From Methanobacterium sp. UBA410 (GTDB lineage Archaea > Methanobacteriota > Methanobacteria > Methanobacteriales > Methanobacteriaceae), in the NCBI GenBank assembly GCA_002498385.1, contig DAHH01000015.1, positions 99,309 to 163,308 of the forward strand: a DNA stretch of 64,000 nucleotides. The letters run 5' to 3'. Each line of letters starts with the position of its first letter. Positions within the stretch are counted from its first letter, which is position 1. Below are positions 27,303 to 36,928 of this stretch, one piece after another. The position numbers and the translations under genes are program-made. Under the pieces are notes generated by a model. The model was not told the origin of the DNA, ran no database searches, and worked only from the letters and a program-made list of their open reading frames with translations.

Positions 27303-28877
27303 TTGGAGCGAGAAGCATCAGAACTTTTTGAAGAGTTTAAAGAACTCACAGCATCAGAGTTTTTCAGAAGAAACAAGCAGATGCTGGGATTCTCAGGAAA
27401 AATACGATCACTTACAATGGTTTTCCACGAATTAATAACAAACAGCCTCGACGCTGCTGAAGAAGCTGGAATACAGCCAGAAATAAAAATAGACCTCAAA
27501 AGGGTGAGTAAGGATCACTACATATTGAAGCACAAAGACAATGGGCCAGGAATTCCTGAAAACTTTATTACGAAGGTTTACTGTACCATGTTTGCAGGTT
27601 CCAAATTCAGGAACATCCAGTCAAGGGGTCAACAGGGTCTTGGATGCAGTGGATGTGTCCTTCTCTCACAGATGACCACAGGACAGCCAGCCAAAGTGGT
27701 TTCAGGCTACAAAAATGGGGATAAACTTAAAGGAGTTGGAATGACCTTTAAGATGGACGTTAAGAAGAACCAGGGCCTTATACTGAAAAAAAAGGATGTT
27801 GAAGTTGATTCAACGGGAGTTGCACTGGAACTGCAGTTCAAAGATGTTTCCTACTCCCTGAGCGAACAGGGTGCATACGAATACATAAGAAGGACAGTCA
27901 TAGGAAACCCTCACGCCAGAATAATCTTCCGCGACCCAACAGGACACCAGTACATTTTCGAACGTGCCACAGATGAGATACCTCCACTCCCCAAAGAGGT
28001 ACTGCCTCATCCAAGGGGTGTTACAGCTGATGACCTGATATTCATGGCAAAACACACCGACAAAAGGAGGTTCAGAAGTCTCCTTGGCAGTTCCCTCTCA
28101 AGGATGTCCAACAAGAGGTTGAACGAGATAGAGGAAGCCACAGGAATAGACCTTAACAAACGTCCTAAAGACATGAAATGGGAAGAAGCCGAGCAGATTG
28201 TGAATTTGTTCAAAGAAATGGACTTTATGGCTCCACCAACTTCAGGTTTAATCCCAATAGGAAAAGAACAGATTGAAAAGGGTATGAAGGAAATTTTAAA
28301 CCCTGAATTTGTGGCCACAACCACCAGAAAACCAAAAACCTACCGTGGAGGTGTTGCTTTCATAATAGAAGCTGGAATAGCTTACGGTGGAGACTCTGGA
28401 AGGTTGGTTGGCGATCAAAAACGTGCAGAGATAATGAGGTTTGCAAACAGAGTGCCACTCACATTTGATCAGGGAAGCTGTGCCATAACAGACGCACTGA
28501 AAAGTATAGACTGGAAACGTTACGGTATAAAAGACCTCGAAAACACTCCAGTAACAGTTTTTGTTAACATAGTTTCAACCAACGTACCTTACCTTTCAAC
28601 AGGTAAACAGAGCGTTGCCCCCGAACCTGAAATTCTCCATGAGGTCAGACAGGCAACCATGAAAATTGCAAGGAGCCTTCAAAAATATATTAAAGCCAAA
28701 AAAGCTGCGAAAGAGGAAGCAATGCGTTCAAAAGTCTTTGAATCATACGTGCCCGTTGTGCTTAAGGAGGCAGCACTCATTTCAGGCAGGAATGTTCCAG
28801 AGTACGATGAAGTTTTAGCAAAGGTCACACGAAGAGAAAAATTCTCAAAATTTACAAGCGAGGTTCAAAATGAATAA
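27303..28877 (+). CDS. top6B: DNA topoisomerase VI subunit B
   Basis: ATPase subunit of the type IIB topoisomerase. The GHKL motifs are clear: FHELITNSLDAAEEAG (N box, about residues 41-56), DNGPGIP (G1 box, about 79-85), and SRGQQGLGCSG (G2 box, about 105-115). The H2TH region and the transducer domain with its switch lysine region follow (FVNIVSTNVPYLSTGKQSVAPEPEI near 420-445). The start is TTG behind AAAGGAGGCTAACC. Length 524 is typical. It overlaps top6A by eight bases, which ensures coupled translation of the heterotetramer. Confidence 0.96.
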   Translation: MEREASELFEEFKELTASEFFRRNKQMLGFSGKIRSLTMVFHELITNSLDAAEEAGIQPEIKIDLKRVSKDHYILKHKDNGPGIPENFITKVYCTMFAGSKFRNIQSRGQQGLGCSGCVLLSQMTTGQPAKVVSGYKNGDKLKGVGMTFKMDVKKNQGLILKKKDVEVDSTGVALELQFKDVSYSLSEQGAYEYIRRTVIGNPHARIIFRDPTGHQYIFERATDEIPPLPKEVLPHPRGVTADDLIFMAKHTDKRRFRSLLGSSLSRMSNKRLNEIEEATGIDLNKRPKDMKWEEAEQIVNLFKEMDFMAPPTSGLIPIGKEQIEKGMKEILNPEFVATTTRKPKTYRGGVAFIIEAGIAYGGDSGRLVGDQKRAEIMRFANRVPLTFDQGSCAITDALKSIDWKRYGIKDLENTPVTVFVNIVSTNVPYLSTGKQSVAPEPEILHEVRQATMKIARSLQKYIKAKKAAKEEAMRSKVFESYVPVVLKEAALISGRNVPEYDEVLAKVTRREKFSKFTSEVQNE

Positions 28878-29931
28878 AAAAGAGTTAAACCTGAACAAAC
28901 TCAAAGGCCTTGGAGATACTATACTGGATGACGTTGAAAAAAATCGTGTACCCTCAATAAAGGTCCCATCCAGGGGTACCTCCAACATAGTTTACGATGA
29001 AGACAAACGTTACTACGTTCTTGGAGATCGTTATGGTAAAAGATCCCTTGGAAATGTTAAACAGATCAAGAAAATGGCTCAGATGATGAGCATGGCCAAC
29101 TTCTGCAAGGGGCTTGTGGAAACACAAAAAACAGCAACTATAAGGGAAATGTACTACGTTTCAGAGGGTTGGGATGTTGATTTCAGCGACCAGCAGGAGT
29201 CAAACCTGATAAGTGAAGATCTGGAGGTCACTCTCCGTACAACCCGTGAAGATCTTGGACTCATGCCAGAGGAAGACGGTGCAGCCGTATACGGTGACCT
29301 GACTGTCAAAGATGATGATTTTGAAATAAACGCCCTTAAATCAGGAAAATCCGGTTACAGCATACCACCAACCATTGACGATGTGGAGTTTTTAGATCAC
29401 AAGGTGGATCGTGTGATTGCAGTGGAAACCATGGGTATGTTCCACAGGATGGTTCAGGAAAAGGCTTACAAGAAGTTCAACTGTCTGATAGTTGGACTTA
29501 AGGGACAGGCCGCTCGTGCAACCCGTAGATTCCTTAAAAGAACCAATGAAGAGCTTGGACTTCCAGTTTACATCTGTAACGATGGAGATCCATGGGGATT
29601 CCACATTGCCATGGTTATAATCTCTGGAAGTGCCAAACTTGCACACGTGAACCACGAACTTGCAACGCCAAACGCCAAGTTTCTGGGAGTTACAGCATCA
29701 GACATCATAAATTACGACCTTCCAACGGACAAACTAAAAGATATAGATGTTCTGCGTCTTAAAGAGCTCTACAAAGACCCAAGGTACCATGAGGACTTCT
29801 GGAAGGTTGAGATCAAGAAGATGCTCAAGATCGGGAAAAAGGCAGAGCAGCAGTCCTTCTCCAAGTACGGACTTGAGTACGTGGTTGAGAAGTACCTGCC
29901 TGAAAAACTGGAAGCAATAGAAGGGAACTAA
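28870..29931 (+). CDS. top6A: DNA topoisomerase VI subunit A (Spo11-like)
   Basis: DNA-cleaving subunit. The catalytic tyrosine lies in TIREMYYVSEGWD (Tyr95/96) of the 5Y-CAP domain, and the Toprim domain shows CLIVGLKGQAARATRRFL near residues 200-225 and the metal-binding ICNDGDPWGFHIA near 235-248. The C-terminus KYGLEYVVEKYLPEK is typical. Length 353 is normal. The start overlaps the end of top6B. A strong T-tract at 29938-29956 just after the stop is a likely terminator for the whole cluster. Confidence 0.96.
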   Translation: MNKKELNLNKLKGLGDTILDDVEKNRVPSIKVPSRGTSNIVYDEDKRYYVLGDRYGKRSLGNVKQIKKMAQMMSMANFCKGLVETQKTATIREMYYVSEGWDVDFSDQQESNLISEDLEVTLRTTREDLGLMPEEDGAAVYGDLTVKDDDFEINALKSGKSGYSIPPTIDDVEFLDHKVDRVIAVETMGMFHRMVQEKAYKKFNCLIVGLKGQAARATRRFLKRTNEELGLPVYICNDGDPWGFHIAMVIISGSAKLAHVNHELATPNAKFLGVTASDIINYDLPTDKLKDIDVLRLKELYKDPRYHEDFWKVEIKKMLKIGKKAEQQSFSKYGLEYVVEKYLPEKLEAIEGN

Positions 29932-29937
29932 ACAAAT

Positions 29938-29956
29938 TCTTTTTTTTATTTTTTTA
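29938..29956 (+). terminator. T-tract terminator after top6A
   Basis: Two T-runs of eight and seven bases separated by a single A occur within 25 bases of the top6A stop, the usual form of archaeal intrinsic termination. TTTTTAAGGATAAA is repeated in tandem just beyond. Confidence 0.55.
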
Positions 29957-30226
29957 AGGATAAATTTTTAAGGATAAAAATTTCTTTCTTTTTTAAGAGA
30001 GGGATGACTTCCTTCCTATTTTTTACATTTTTAATCCCGAATAAAAAAAAAGTTTAAATCTACTAATTTTGCCTTAATTGATTTCATAATCTAAAATTAA
30101 GATTTAAACCATTTTTACCAACTAAAAACACTTTTTCATCAAAAAACAGAATCATAAGATTTAATATCCTAAAAATATAAAAATCATATTGTATATGCAT
30201 CCGTTAAATGGAAGGAGTGTTTTCCT

Positions 30227-30772
30227 ATGCTGAAGCTTGTAATGGAAGAGATAACATCACACATAAAATGCATAGATGTGGACGATAAAACCGTGTCAAC
30301 CTTTAAAAGTTATTTAAAACATGCTTCAAAGATATTTATATGTGGTTTTGGAGAGTCTGAGCTTGTTGGAAAGGCATTTGCATCCAGACTCAAGGGACTT
30401 GACCTCAACGTTTTTGTTATTACAGAGACAATAGTTCCAGCAATCAACAAAGAAGACGTTTTAATAGCAATATCCGGAGCTGGAAACACCGAACCGACCT
30501 TAACAACTGCAGAAAAGGCCAAAGAAAGGGGTGCGAAGATTGTGGCCATAACCTCCTTTCCAGATTCAGAGCTTGCACAGATATCAAACCTTGTCGTGGA
30601 GATACCTGGCAGAATAAAGGCAAAAACCAGGGATTATATAGAAAGAAGAGTCTCTGGTGAATATGAACCTCTCACACCCTTCGGGGCATTATTTGAGATA
30701 TCTACACGAATATTTTTAGAGGGAATCATTGCAGAACTTGTGGATGATGAATGCAGACCAAGACACTTTTAA
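30227..30772 (+). CDS. hxlB: 6-phospho-3-hexuloisomerase
   Basis: Interconverts hexulose-6-phosphate and fructose-6-phosphate; in archaea it works with hexulose phosphate synthase in reverse to make ribulose-5-phosphate, or in formaldehyde fixation. The SIS fold is visible: KIFICGFGESELVGKAFASRL at about residues 35-55, DVLIAISGAGNTEPTLTTAEKAKERGAKIVAITSF near 79-113, and a C-terminal helical part with TPFGALFEISTRIFLEGIIAELV. The ATG follows AAGGAG. The partner synthase is not adjacent. Other SIS sugar isomerases are possible but length and ends agree with PHI. Confidence 0.88.
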   Translation: MLKLVMEEITSHIKCIDVDDKTVSTFKSYLKHASKIFICGFGESELVGKAFASRLKGLDLNVFVITETIVPAINKEDVLIAISGAGNTEPTLTTAEKAKERGAKIVAITSFPDSELAQISNLVVEIPGRIKAKTRDYIERRVSGEYEPLTPFGALFEISTRIFLEGIIAELVDDECRPRHF

Positions 30773-30979
30773 ATTTTAATTCTGCATTGATCTATACATG
30801 TAATAGGTGGATCTTATTTGTAATACATTTTTTAATCTACTGAGAATTTTATTTTAACTAAATTAAAGGCGAGTGTTGGTTTTTAATTATTAACTCGTCC
30901 AGATACATTGTCCAATTTGCTCAACAGCTTATTGTTTGAAGTTTTAAGTTAAAGTTTTAAGTTTCAATGTGTGATATTC

Positions 30980-31266
30980 ATGGAAAAGTTGCTCCGGTGG
31001 TTAATAGCCGGTAAGAGAGGGGGTATAAATCGTGCCAGAATAATCAAAGCACTGGCGGAAAGACCCTACAATATCATCAGCTTTCAGAAGAACTTAACCT
31101 AGATTATAAAACAGTACGGCATCATGTTAAAATTCTAGAAGAAAACAACGTGATTAAGCCAGCTGGAGATACATACGGTAAGTTATACTTCCTTTCTGAG
31201 GAAATAGAAAAAAATTACGGCGTATTTGAGAAGATCTGGGACAAGATAAAGGTCATGAGTGGTTGA
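30980..31266 (+). pseudogene. Winged-helix regulator, frameshifted
   Basis: The ATG at 30980 begins EKLLRWLIAGKRGGINRARIIKAL, then the frame fails at 31070-31080. The next frame continues HQLSEELNLDYKTVRHHVKILEENNVI, an ArsR-like winged-helix recognition unit, and ends at 31266 (YGVFEKIWDKIKVMSG). Removing or adding one base in AATATCATCAG restores a protein of about 95 residues. Related archaeal proteins are usually followed by a small membrane protein whose start overlaps the stop, and that is the case here. Both genes are broken, so the pair seems to have decayed together. Confidence 0.65.
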
Positions 31267-31594
31267 AAAATGATTTTAATTCAACGGAATTATTAAATGC
31301 AATTCAGTACCTAGCAATCGCAGTGGGAATTGTGAACATCAGCCTACTTTTGGGCCTATTCTATATTTACTGAAAGAGTTACAGGAAGATAAAATCCGAA
31401 TTCACCATAGGTTACTTTACTTTTCACTGTTCCTCCTTGCTCAAAACATCCTAGCAACTGCAATTCTGGTTAAACTCCTAGTTACAGGTGCAGGAACACA
31501 CAATGCGGAAGGCATGGAGCATCTGCTTGAACTATCTGCAATAAACCTGATACAACTTGCGGCACTAAGTATCCTATCCAAAATAACGCGGTAA
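31263..31594 (+). pseudogene. Small three-helix membrane protein, multiply frameshifted
   Basis: A TTG at 31263 overlaps the stop of the winged-helix gene. The frame reads KNDFNSTELLNAIQYLAIAV into a first helix and stops after LFYIY. A second frame gives KSYRKIKSEFTIGY, and a third LLYFSLFLLAQNILATAILVKLL and ELSAINLIQLAALSIL to the stop at 31592-31594. Two indels therefore separate three pieces of one protein of about 110 residues with three helices. Function unknown; it was probably regulated by or partnered with the adjacent winged-helix protein. Confidence 0.6.
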
Positions 31595-31896
31595 ACTTTA
31601 GGCCCCCAAAAAACTGGAAATTCCATTTAACCGCTATTTTTCTTCATCTGCACTTTTTTTATGGTACTGCCACTGCATGAATTGGGTTCAGACTGGGTTT
31701 AGATTGGGGCATAAGGTGGGAATAAATACTTAAACATTGGCAAAAAAATAAGAACTATAAAACTGAAGGACTAAATCCAATATAACTCTAAAAATGCGAA
31801 TTTTTAAGGTTAAACCATGGATAAAACCATTAACGTATATCCATGAACTATGGTTAAATCCATGAAAATTTTATAAAAATTAAGGTCAAGATTTTT
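31595..31896. other. Intergenic, leader of the PAP2 gene
   Basis: AT-rich with repeats of TTAAACC and CCATGAA sequence but no clear element. TTTTATAAAAATT near 31869 may be a TATA box, which would make the PAP2 transcript nearly leaderless and fits its lack of a ribosome binding site. Confidence 0.35.
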
Positions 31897-32490
31897 ATGT
31901 TTGAACAATTAAACAGGATACTATTTCATCTTATCAACCAATACGCTGGTTTAAACCCATTTGCAGATGCTGCAGCCATATTTGCTGCAAAATACATGCC
32001 CCTTGTAATCATATTGGGACTGATTTACCTGTGGATCAAAAGAAACGACACCCGTGATGTGATACTTTATGGAGCCTACGCTGCAGTTCTCGGACTCCTC
32101 TTAAACTTCATCATAGGACTGGTTTATTATCATCCCCGCCCATTTATGATGCATGTTGGAACGTTACTCTTCCCATATTCGCCTGATTCCTCTTTTCCAT
32201 CGGATCACACAACTTTCATGCTTTCAGCTGCATTCATGCTGACGTACTTCAAGAAAACCAGAACCCCAGGATTAATCCTTGTGGTTTTAGGACTCATCGG
32301 TGGTTTTGCAAGGGTTTTCTGTGGTGTGCATTTCCCACTGGACATCTTAGGATCTGTTCTGGTTGCACTGGTAATTTCCATACTTGTGTACCAGTTCAGA
32401 AACAGTTTGAAACCATTGAACAACATTTTTAAAGGAATGTACTCAAAGCTAACCCGAATGTTCGCCCGAATGTTCGCAATAATTAATTGA
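31897..32490 (+). CDS. PAP2-family membrane phosphatase
   Basis: A polytopic acid phosphatase of the PAP2 superfamily, probably acting on isoprenyl diphosphate carriers as in BcrC-type undecaprenyl-diphosphatase. The three motif regions are present: YYHPRPF near residues 86-92, PSDHT at about 102-106 and GGFARVFCGVHFPLDILGS near 135-153, giving the expected Arg, His, Arg and His-Asp. About five to six membrane helices flank them. The first motif lacks an obvious upstream Lys in KxxxxxxRP form. The C-terminal RMFARMFA contains a 12-bp near-tandem duplication. DedA follows on the same strand. Confidence 0.85.
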   Translation: MFEQLNRILFHLINQYAGLNPFADAAAIFAAKYMPLVIILGLIYLWIKRNDTRDVILYGAYAAVLGLLLNFIIGLVYYHPRPFMMHVGTLLFPYSPDSSFPSDHTTFMLSAAFMLTYFKKTRTPGLILVVLGLIGGFARVFCGVHFPLDILGSVLVALVISILVYQFRNSLKPLNNIFKGMYSKLTRMFARMFAIIN

Positions 32491-32616
32491 AACTAAAATA
32501 ATCAACTAAAACTGAATTAACTAATAATTAGAACTGAAAATAAAACTTAAAAAAATAAAAATGGAAATTTACTAAAAAAGGAAAATCCTAAAGGTATTTT
32601 TGCTAAAGGTGTTTTA

Positions 32617-33225
32617 ATGGTTGGTATAGTTGAATTTGTAAGTAACCTCATAATCAATGTTATAGGTAACCTCGGCTACTGGGGTGTTTTCTCTGCAATG
32701 ACCCTTGAAAGTGCGTGCATTCCCCTTCCAAGTGAGATCATCATGACTTTCAGTGGATTCGTTGTCTGGCAGGGCAACACCAACATGACCCTCCTGGGCA
32801 TAACCATGGTAGGTGCTCTGGGAAACCTTTTCGGCTCTTTGATTGCATACTTCGTGGGTCTGAGGGGAGGAAGGCCCCTACTTGAAAAGTACGGTAAGTA
32901 CATATTGATAACCCAGAGCAAACTTGAAACTGCAGATAGATGGTTCGATAAATACGGTTACGAGGCGGTTCTTATAAGCAGGGTTCTTCCAGGTGTTCGA
33001 ACCTTCATATCACTGCCTGCAGGAATCACACACATGGAACTTAAAAGGTTTGTAATCTACACCTTTGCAGGTTCGCTGGTCTGGTGTTTTGTACTGGCGT
33101 ATATAGGAACACTGTTAGGGCCAAGATGGGACATAATAACAGGGTACTTCCACATATTCGATATGATCGTTGTGCTTGGAATCATAGGGTTCATCCTTTA
33201 TCTGGTGTACAAGTACAGGAAATGA
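32617..33225 (+). CDS. DedA family membrane protein
   Basis: DedA/SNARE-associated (VTT) fold, a family implicated in lipid carrier scrambling across the membrane. Signature pieces are TLESACIPLPSEIIMTFSGF at about residues 29-48, GALGNLFGSLIAYFVGLRGGR near 66-86, and ISRVLPGVRTFISLPAGITHM near 122-142 with the conserved R-x-x-P-G-x-R pattern. Four to five membrane segments. With the adjacent PAP2 phosphatase it may form a polyprenyl-phosphate recycling pair, since DedA proteins have been linked to C55-P transport in bacteria; for an archaeon this is inference. Confidence 0.87.
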   Translation: MVGIVEFVSNLIINVIGNLGYWGVFSAMTLESACIPLPSEIIMTFSGFVVWQGNTNMTLLGITMVGALGNLFGSLIAYFVGLRGGRPLLEKYGKYILITQSKLETADRWFDKYGYEAVLISRVLPGVRTFISLPAGITHMELKRFVIYTFAGSLVWCFVLAYIGTLLGPRWDIITGYFHIFDMIVVLGIIGFILYLVYKYRK

Positions 33226-33300
33226 AAGGATCATCAAGCACAAGATCAAATCTTTATTTTCAAATTTAACTCTATTTTTTTTGATTTATTTTTTCAAGAG

Positions 33301-33366
33301 TAACAATTTAAAAAGTAACAATTTAAAAAGTAACAATTTAAAAAGTAACAATTTAAAAAGTAACAA
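33301..33366. repeat. 15-bp tandem repeat, four copies
   Basis: TAACAATTTAAAAAG occurs four times perfectly (33301-33360) with a partial fifth copy and a preceding partial. It lies in the 402-bp gap between the DedA gene and gap. The copies are directly abutted, without spacers, so it is a slippage-type microsatellite rather than a CRISPR array. Confidence 0.9.
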
Positions 33367-33627
33367 ATTTTTTTTTTAACGGGTTAAAATCCATTTTTTT
33401 AATTAACAACCATTTTTTTAAGTTTTTTTTATCGCTAATACAAAAAAATTCAGTGCAAAATTTTATTCAAGAGTCTCAAATTCAAATCTGTAACTCATTA
33501 ATCCATATTAACGATCCCTAACTTCAAAAGTTTATAACCTTAACTTGACATAATAATATAACAGAATGCTTTAAGAGCATATAATAACTATCAAATGTGC
33601 AGAAAAAGGGATTAATGGAGGTTAATT

Positions 33628-34644
33628 ATGAAAGCTGTTGGAATAAACGGATACGGTACCATAGGTAAAAGGGTTGCAGACGCAGTTGCTGCCCAGGATG
33701 ACATGAAACTTGCAGGGGTTACCAAGCGTACACCCGACTTCGAGTCAGTAATGGCCGTTGAGAAGGGTTACCCACTTTACATAAGCGTTCCTGAAAGGGA
33801 AGAACTGTTTGAAGAGGCAGGTATCAAGATAAGCGGTACAATGGAAGATTTTTATGATAAAGTGGACATCATAGTTGACGCCACCCCCGAGGGCATCGGT
33901 GCCAAAAACATGGAAACCTACAAGAAGCTTGGAATAAAATCCACTTTCCAGGGCGGGGAAAAACACGACCAGATAGGCAAATCTTTCAACTCATTCGCCA
34001 ATTTCAAGGATGCAATCGGAGCAGACTACGTCAGGGTTGTATCATGCAACACAACAGGACTCTGTAGAACCTTAAACCCAATAAATGACCTTGCAGGGAT
34101 AAAGAAGGTAAGAGCAGTTATGGTGAGGCGTGGAGCAGATCCATCACAGGTTAAGAAGGGTCCGATAAATGCAATCGTTCCAAATCCACCAACTGTGCCA
34201 TCACACCACGGCCCTGACGTGCAAACAGTTATGTACGGCCTTAACATAACAACCATGGCCCTACTGGTTCCAACAACACTCATGCACCAGCATAACCTCA
34301 TGGTTGAACTTGAAAATCCAGTGACTGCCGATGATGTGATTGATAAATTGGAAGAAACACCAAGGGTTCTTCTTGTGGAAGCTTCCAAGGGTCTGGGTTC
34401 AACAGCCCAAATAATGGAGTACGCAAGGGATCTTGGAAGGCCAAGAAGCGACCTCTTTGAAATAGCAGTGTGGAAAGAGTCAATAAATGTTGTGGGAAAT
34501 GAACTTTATTACATGCAGGCTGTTCACCAGGAATCTGATGTTGTACCTGAAAACGTGGACGCGATAAGGGCAATGCTTGAAATGGAAGAGGATCCAGCTA
34601 AATCCATTGCAAAAACCAACAAAGCCATGGGGATAAGAGGGTAA
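33628..34644 (+). CDS. gap: Glyceraldehyde-3-phosphate dehydrogenase, archaeal type II
   Basis: Phosphorylating GAPDH of the archaeal type (NADP or NAD), used chiefly in gluconeogenesis. The Rossmann motif GINGYGTIGKRVADA is at residues 5-19, the catalytic Cys140 is in VVSCNTTGLCR, and the downstream VRRGADPSQVKKGPINAIVPNP near 169-190 is typical of the archaeal enzyme. Length 338 is normal. TGGAGG lies seven bases before the ATG. A long T-tract at 34662-34683 follows the stop. pgk, the next enzyme of the pathway, is at 62.5 kb. Confidence 0.96.
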   Translation: MKAVGINGYGTIGKRVADAVAAQDDMKLAGVTKRTPDFESVMAVEKGYPLYISVPEREELFEEAGIKISGTMEDFYDKVDIIVDATPEGIGAKNMETYKKLGIKSTFQGGEKHDQIGKSFNSFANFKDAIGADYVRVVSCNTTGLCRTLNPINDLAGIKKVRAVMVRRGADPSQVKKGPINAIVPNPPTVPSHHGPDVQTVMYGLNITTMALLVPTTLMHQHNLMVELENPVTADDVIDKLEETPRVLLVEASKGLGSTAQIMEYARDLGRPRSDLFEIAVWKESINVVGNELYYMQAVHQESDVVPENVDAIRAMLEMEEDPAKSIAKTNKAMGIRG

Positions 34645-34661
34645 ACCATTGATTCATGTCC

Positions 34662-34683
34662 TATTTTTTATTTTTTTTATTTT
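34662..34683 (+). terminator. T-tract terminator after gap
   Basis: Runs of six, eight and more T broken by single A residues begin 18 bases after the gap stop codon, as expected for an archaeal terminator. Confidence 0.5.
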
Positions 34684-34906
34684 ATGTAATTCCTAATCAG
34701 AAACCCAATATCCTGTGAAGGAGGATTACCAATTAAACATGAAATTAGATTAAAAGTATTCTGATTTTCTGGCGCTTTTATCCGGCTTTTTTATAAAATT
34801 GCAACAAATTTCCATTTGTAAATAATATCACAGGGTATTCAATGAAATTATGCATCACTTAACTTACGGCATTTATTAGATAAAAATTCATATTCAAGTG
34901 ATAAAA

Positions 34907-35085
34907 ATGAGGTACGACCTCCATTCCCACTCCAAGTACTCATCAGACGGTTTTTCAGAACTAAGACGATGGTTAAAACTGCATCAAGGTTGGGACTTTC
35001 TGGAATTGCAGTCACAGACCACAACACCATAAAAGGCAGACTTGAAGCCAAAAAATATGAAACAAATGAATCTCAAGTTGTTTAG
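34907..35085 (+). pseudogene. PHP-domain phosphoesterase fragment
   Basis: The ATG at 34907 starts MRYDLHSHSKYSSDG, the metal-binding first motif of the PHP superfamily (DLHxHSxxSxDG). The frame is lost near 34955. The next frame reads TASRLGLSGIAVTDHNTIKG, the second PHP motif (AxTDHNT), then stops at 35083. Both an indel and a truncation have removed most of the usual 200-250 residues. It is a dead remnant of a PHP-type metallo-phosphoesterase. Confidence 0.75.
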
Positions 35086-35413
35086 TGCCTGAAGAACACT
35101 GAAACAATGAGCAAAACATTGAAAACAGGACATGGACTGAAAAAATCGAAGCAATGAATCAATTATTAAGTTTTTAGGTATCTTAATTTGCAGTTTAACA
35201 AGTCACAGTTTAAGGGGGATCCTTAACTATTTTTTTCATCATGGAACCTTTAAGATTTTTTTCATAATCGGAGCATGTAAGGATTTAATAGAAAAAACGT
35301 ATAGATCAAAAATTGTAGAGAACTTTGAATTCAGGATCACAGATCATTTAAGATCACAGATCATTTAAAATTATAATTTTATAATTTAAATTCAATTTTT
35401 TGGGTGAAAGAAT
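35086..35413. other. Intergenic with a 17-bp tandem duplication
   Basis: AT-rich DNA after the PHP fragment. GATCACAGATCATTTAA occurs twice in direct tandem (35335-35368). The GGTGA site of the next gene closes the region. Nothing else is supported. Confidence 0.5.
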
Positions 35414-36559
35414 ATGGAATGTCACGACTACGGACTTACAAGAAGTACTGAAAGGAAGGATCTTAACCTTAACCCACTCCAAAGGGGAGGAATACTTACT
35501 ACAGAAGCTAGAAAAGCTTTATATGAATTTTCAGATGGCTACAGTGTCTGCGACTACTGTGGGGGTCGGCTGGATGAAATATCCAAACCCCAGATACACG
35601 GATTTCTGGACGATCTAGCAAGTTTCCTGCATACAGACCATGCAAGAACTGTTCATGGGGCCCGTGAAGGAAAGTTTGCAGTGATGCATGCGATTTGTAA
35701 GCCAGGAGACACCATAGTTATCGATGGAAACGCACACTACACAACCCACGTTGCTGCAGAGCGCTGCGGTCTTAACATGGTTGAAGTTCCAAGCAGCGGC
35801 TACCCAGAATACCGCATAGATCCCGAGGGTTATAAGGGAGTTCTGGATGAATTAGCAGATAAAGGGGAAGATGTCAGCCTAGTGCTTTTAACCCACGTCG
35901 ATGGAAACTACGGAAACCTCACAGATGCGCAGAAAGTTGCCAGATTTGCTCATGAAGCTGGTGTACCTCTACTTTTAAACTGCGCATATTCCATGGGTCG
36001 AATGCCAGTTGATGCCAATGTTATAGGTGCAGACTTTGTTGTAGGTAGCGGTCATAAAAGTATGGCAGCTTCAGGACCCATAGGTGTGCTTGGAGTTAAG
36101 GATGAATGGGCAGAGCAGGTACTCAGACGATCCAAGATGCATGAGGTCAAGGAACTGGAGATGCTTGGATGTACAAGCCGTGGGGCACCGCTTGCAACCC
36201 TGATGGCATCATTCCCCGCAGTTGTTGAGAGAACCAGGCACTGGGATGATGAAGTTCAGAAAACACGTGAATTCGTTGCAGAAATGGAAAAAATTGGAGG
36301 AGTGAAACAGCTGGGAGTGAAACCCAAAGAACACGACCTTATAAGATTTGAAACCCCAGTTTTTGACAAAATAGCCGAAAAACACCCCCGCCGCGGATTT
36401 TTCCTCTACGAGGAACTTAAAAAGAGGAAGATCGTTGGTATAAAACATGGCCAGACAAAGTGGTTCAAGTGCAGTGTCTACGGCTTCAGCAAAGAACAGA
36501 TCAATTACATTGCTGATTCCTTTGTTGATATTGTGGAGAAGTACAAGGATTTAGTTTAA
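35414..36559 (+). CDS. pscS: O-phospho-L-seryl-tRNA:Cys-tRNA synthase (SepCysS)
   Basis: Converts Sep-tRNA(Cys) to Cys-tRNA(Cys) in methanogens, using PLP. The Schiff-base lysine is Lys215 in GSGHKSMAASGP, and the three cysteines known to be important in this family are present: Cys46 and Cys49 in VCDYCGG and Cys253 in MLGCTSRG. Other blocks are RGGILTTEA near 24-32 and DDLASFLHTDHARTVHGAREGK near 66-87, involved in tRNA and phosphoserine binding. Length 381 is normal. GGGTGAAAG precedes the ATG. The SepRS partner gene is not in the window. Confidence 0.95.
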   Translation: MECHDYGLTRSTERKDLNLNPLQRGGILTTEARKALYEFSDGYSVCDYCGGRLDEISKPQIHGFLDDLASFLHTDHARTVHGAREGKFAVMHAICKPGDTIVIDGNAHYTTHVAAERCGLNMVEVPSSGYPEYRIDPEGYKGVLDELADKGEDVSLVLLTHVDGNYGNLTDAQKVARFAHEAGVPLLLNCAYSMGRMPVDANVIGADFVVGSGHKSMAASGPIGVLGVKDEWAEQVLRRSKMHEVKELEMLGCTSRGAPLATLMASFPAVVERTRHWDDEVQKTREFVAEMEKIGGVKQLGVKPKEHDLIRFETPVFDKIAEKHPRRGFFLYEELKKRKIVGIKHGQTKWFKCSVYGFSKEQINYIADSFVDIVEKYKDLV

Positions 36560-36928
36560 AGATAATGTAAATTTTCATTTTTTTTGGGTTTTGGAGATTT
36601 TTAAAATCCCTTTTTTAAAATCTTTCAAAAAAATCTTTTTTTAATCAATTTAGGTTTTAATCTCCTTTTAAACGTTTTTTTTAAGATTTTTTGTTTATCT
36701 TAATGGTTAATTCTCTAAAACATTTCCTAAAAAATATTTTAAAAGGTATATTTTTTAAAAGGTATATTTTTAATTAAAGCATCTCTCCCTCTAAAATATA
36801 GAACCGGATCTTCAATTCGGCAATATCTAAGGTTAATATTTTTAAGGTTAGTTAACAATAAATAGTATTACTTATATTATAATTAATATTAATAATTGGA
36901 TCAACAGCAAAAAGGGATGTGATTTCAG
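36560..36928. other. Intergenic, T-rich end of pscS and leader of the TPR gene
   Basis: Several runs of T after pscS (from 36578) probably terminate its transcript. TTTTAAAAGGTATA is duplicated near 36737 and 36755. TATATTATAATTAATATT near 36870 could hold the TATA box of the TPR gene. Confidence 0.4.

Noticed and set aside
33301..33366. Possible CRISPR array (four identical units)
   Set aside because: Units are 15 bp and abut without spacers; there are no cas genes. It is a simple tandem repeat.
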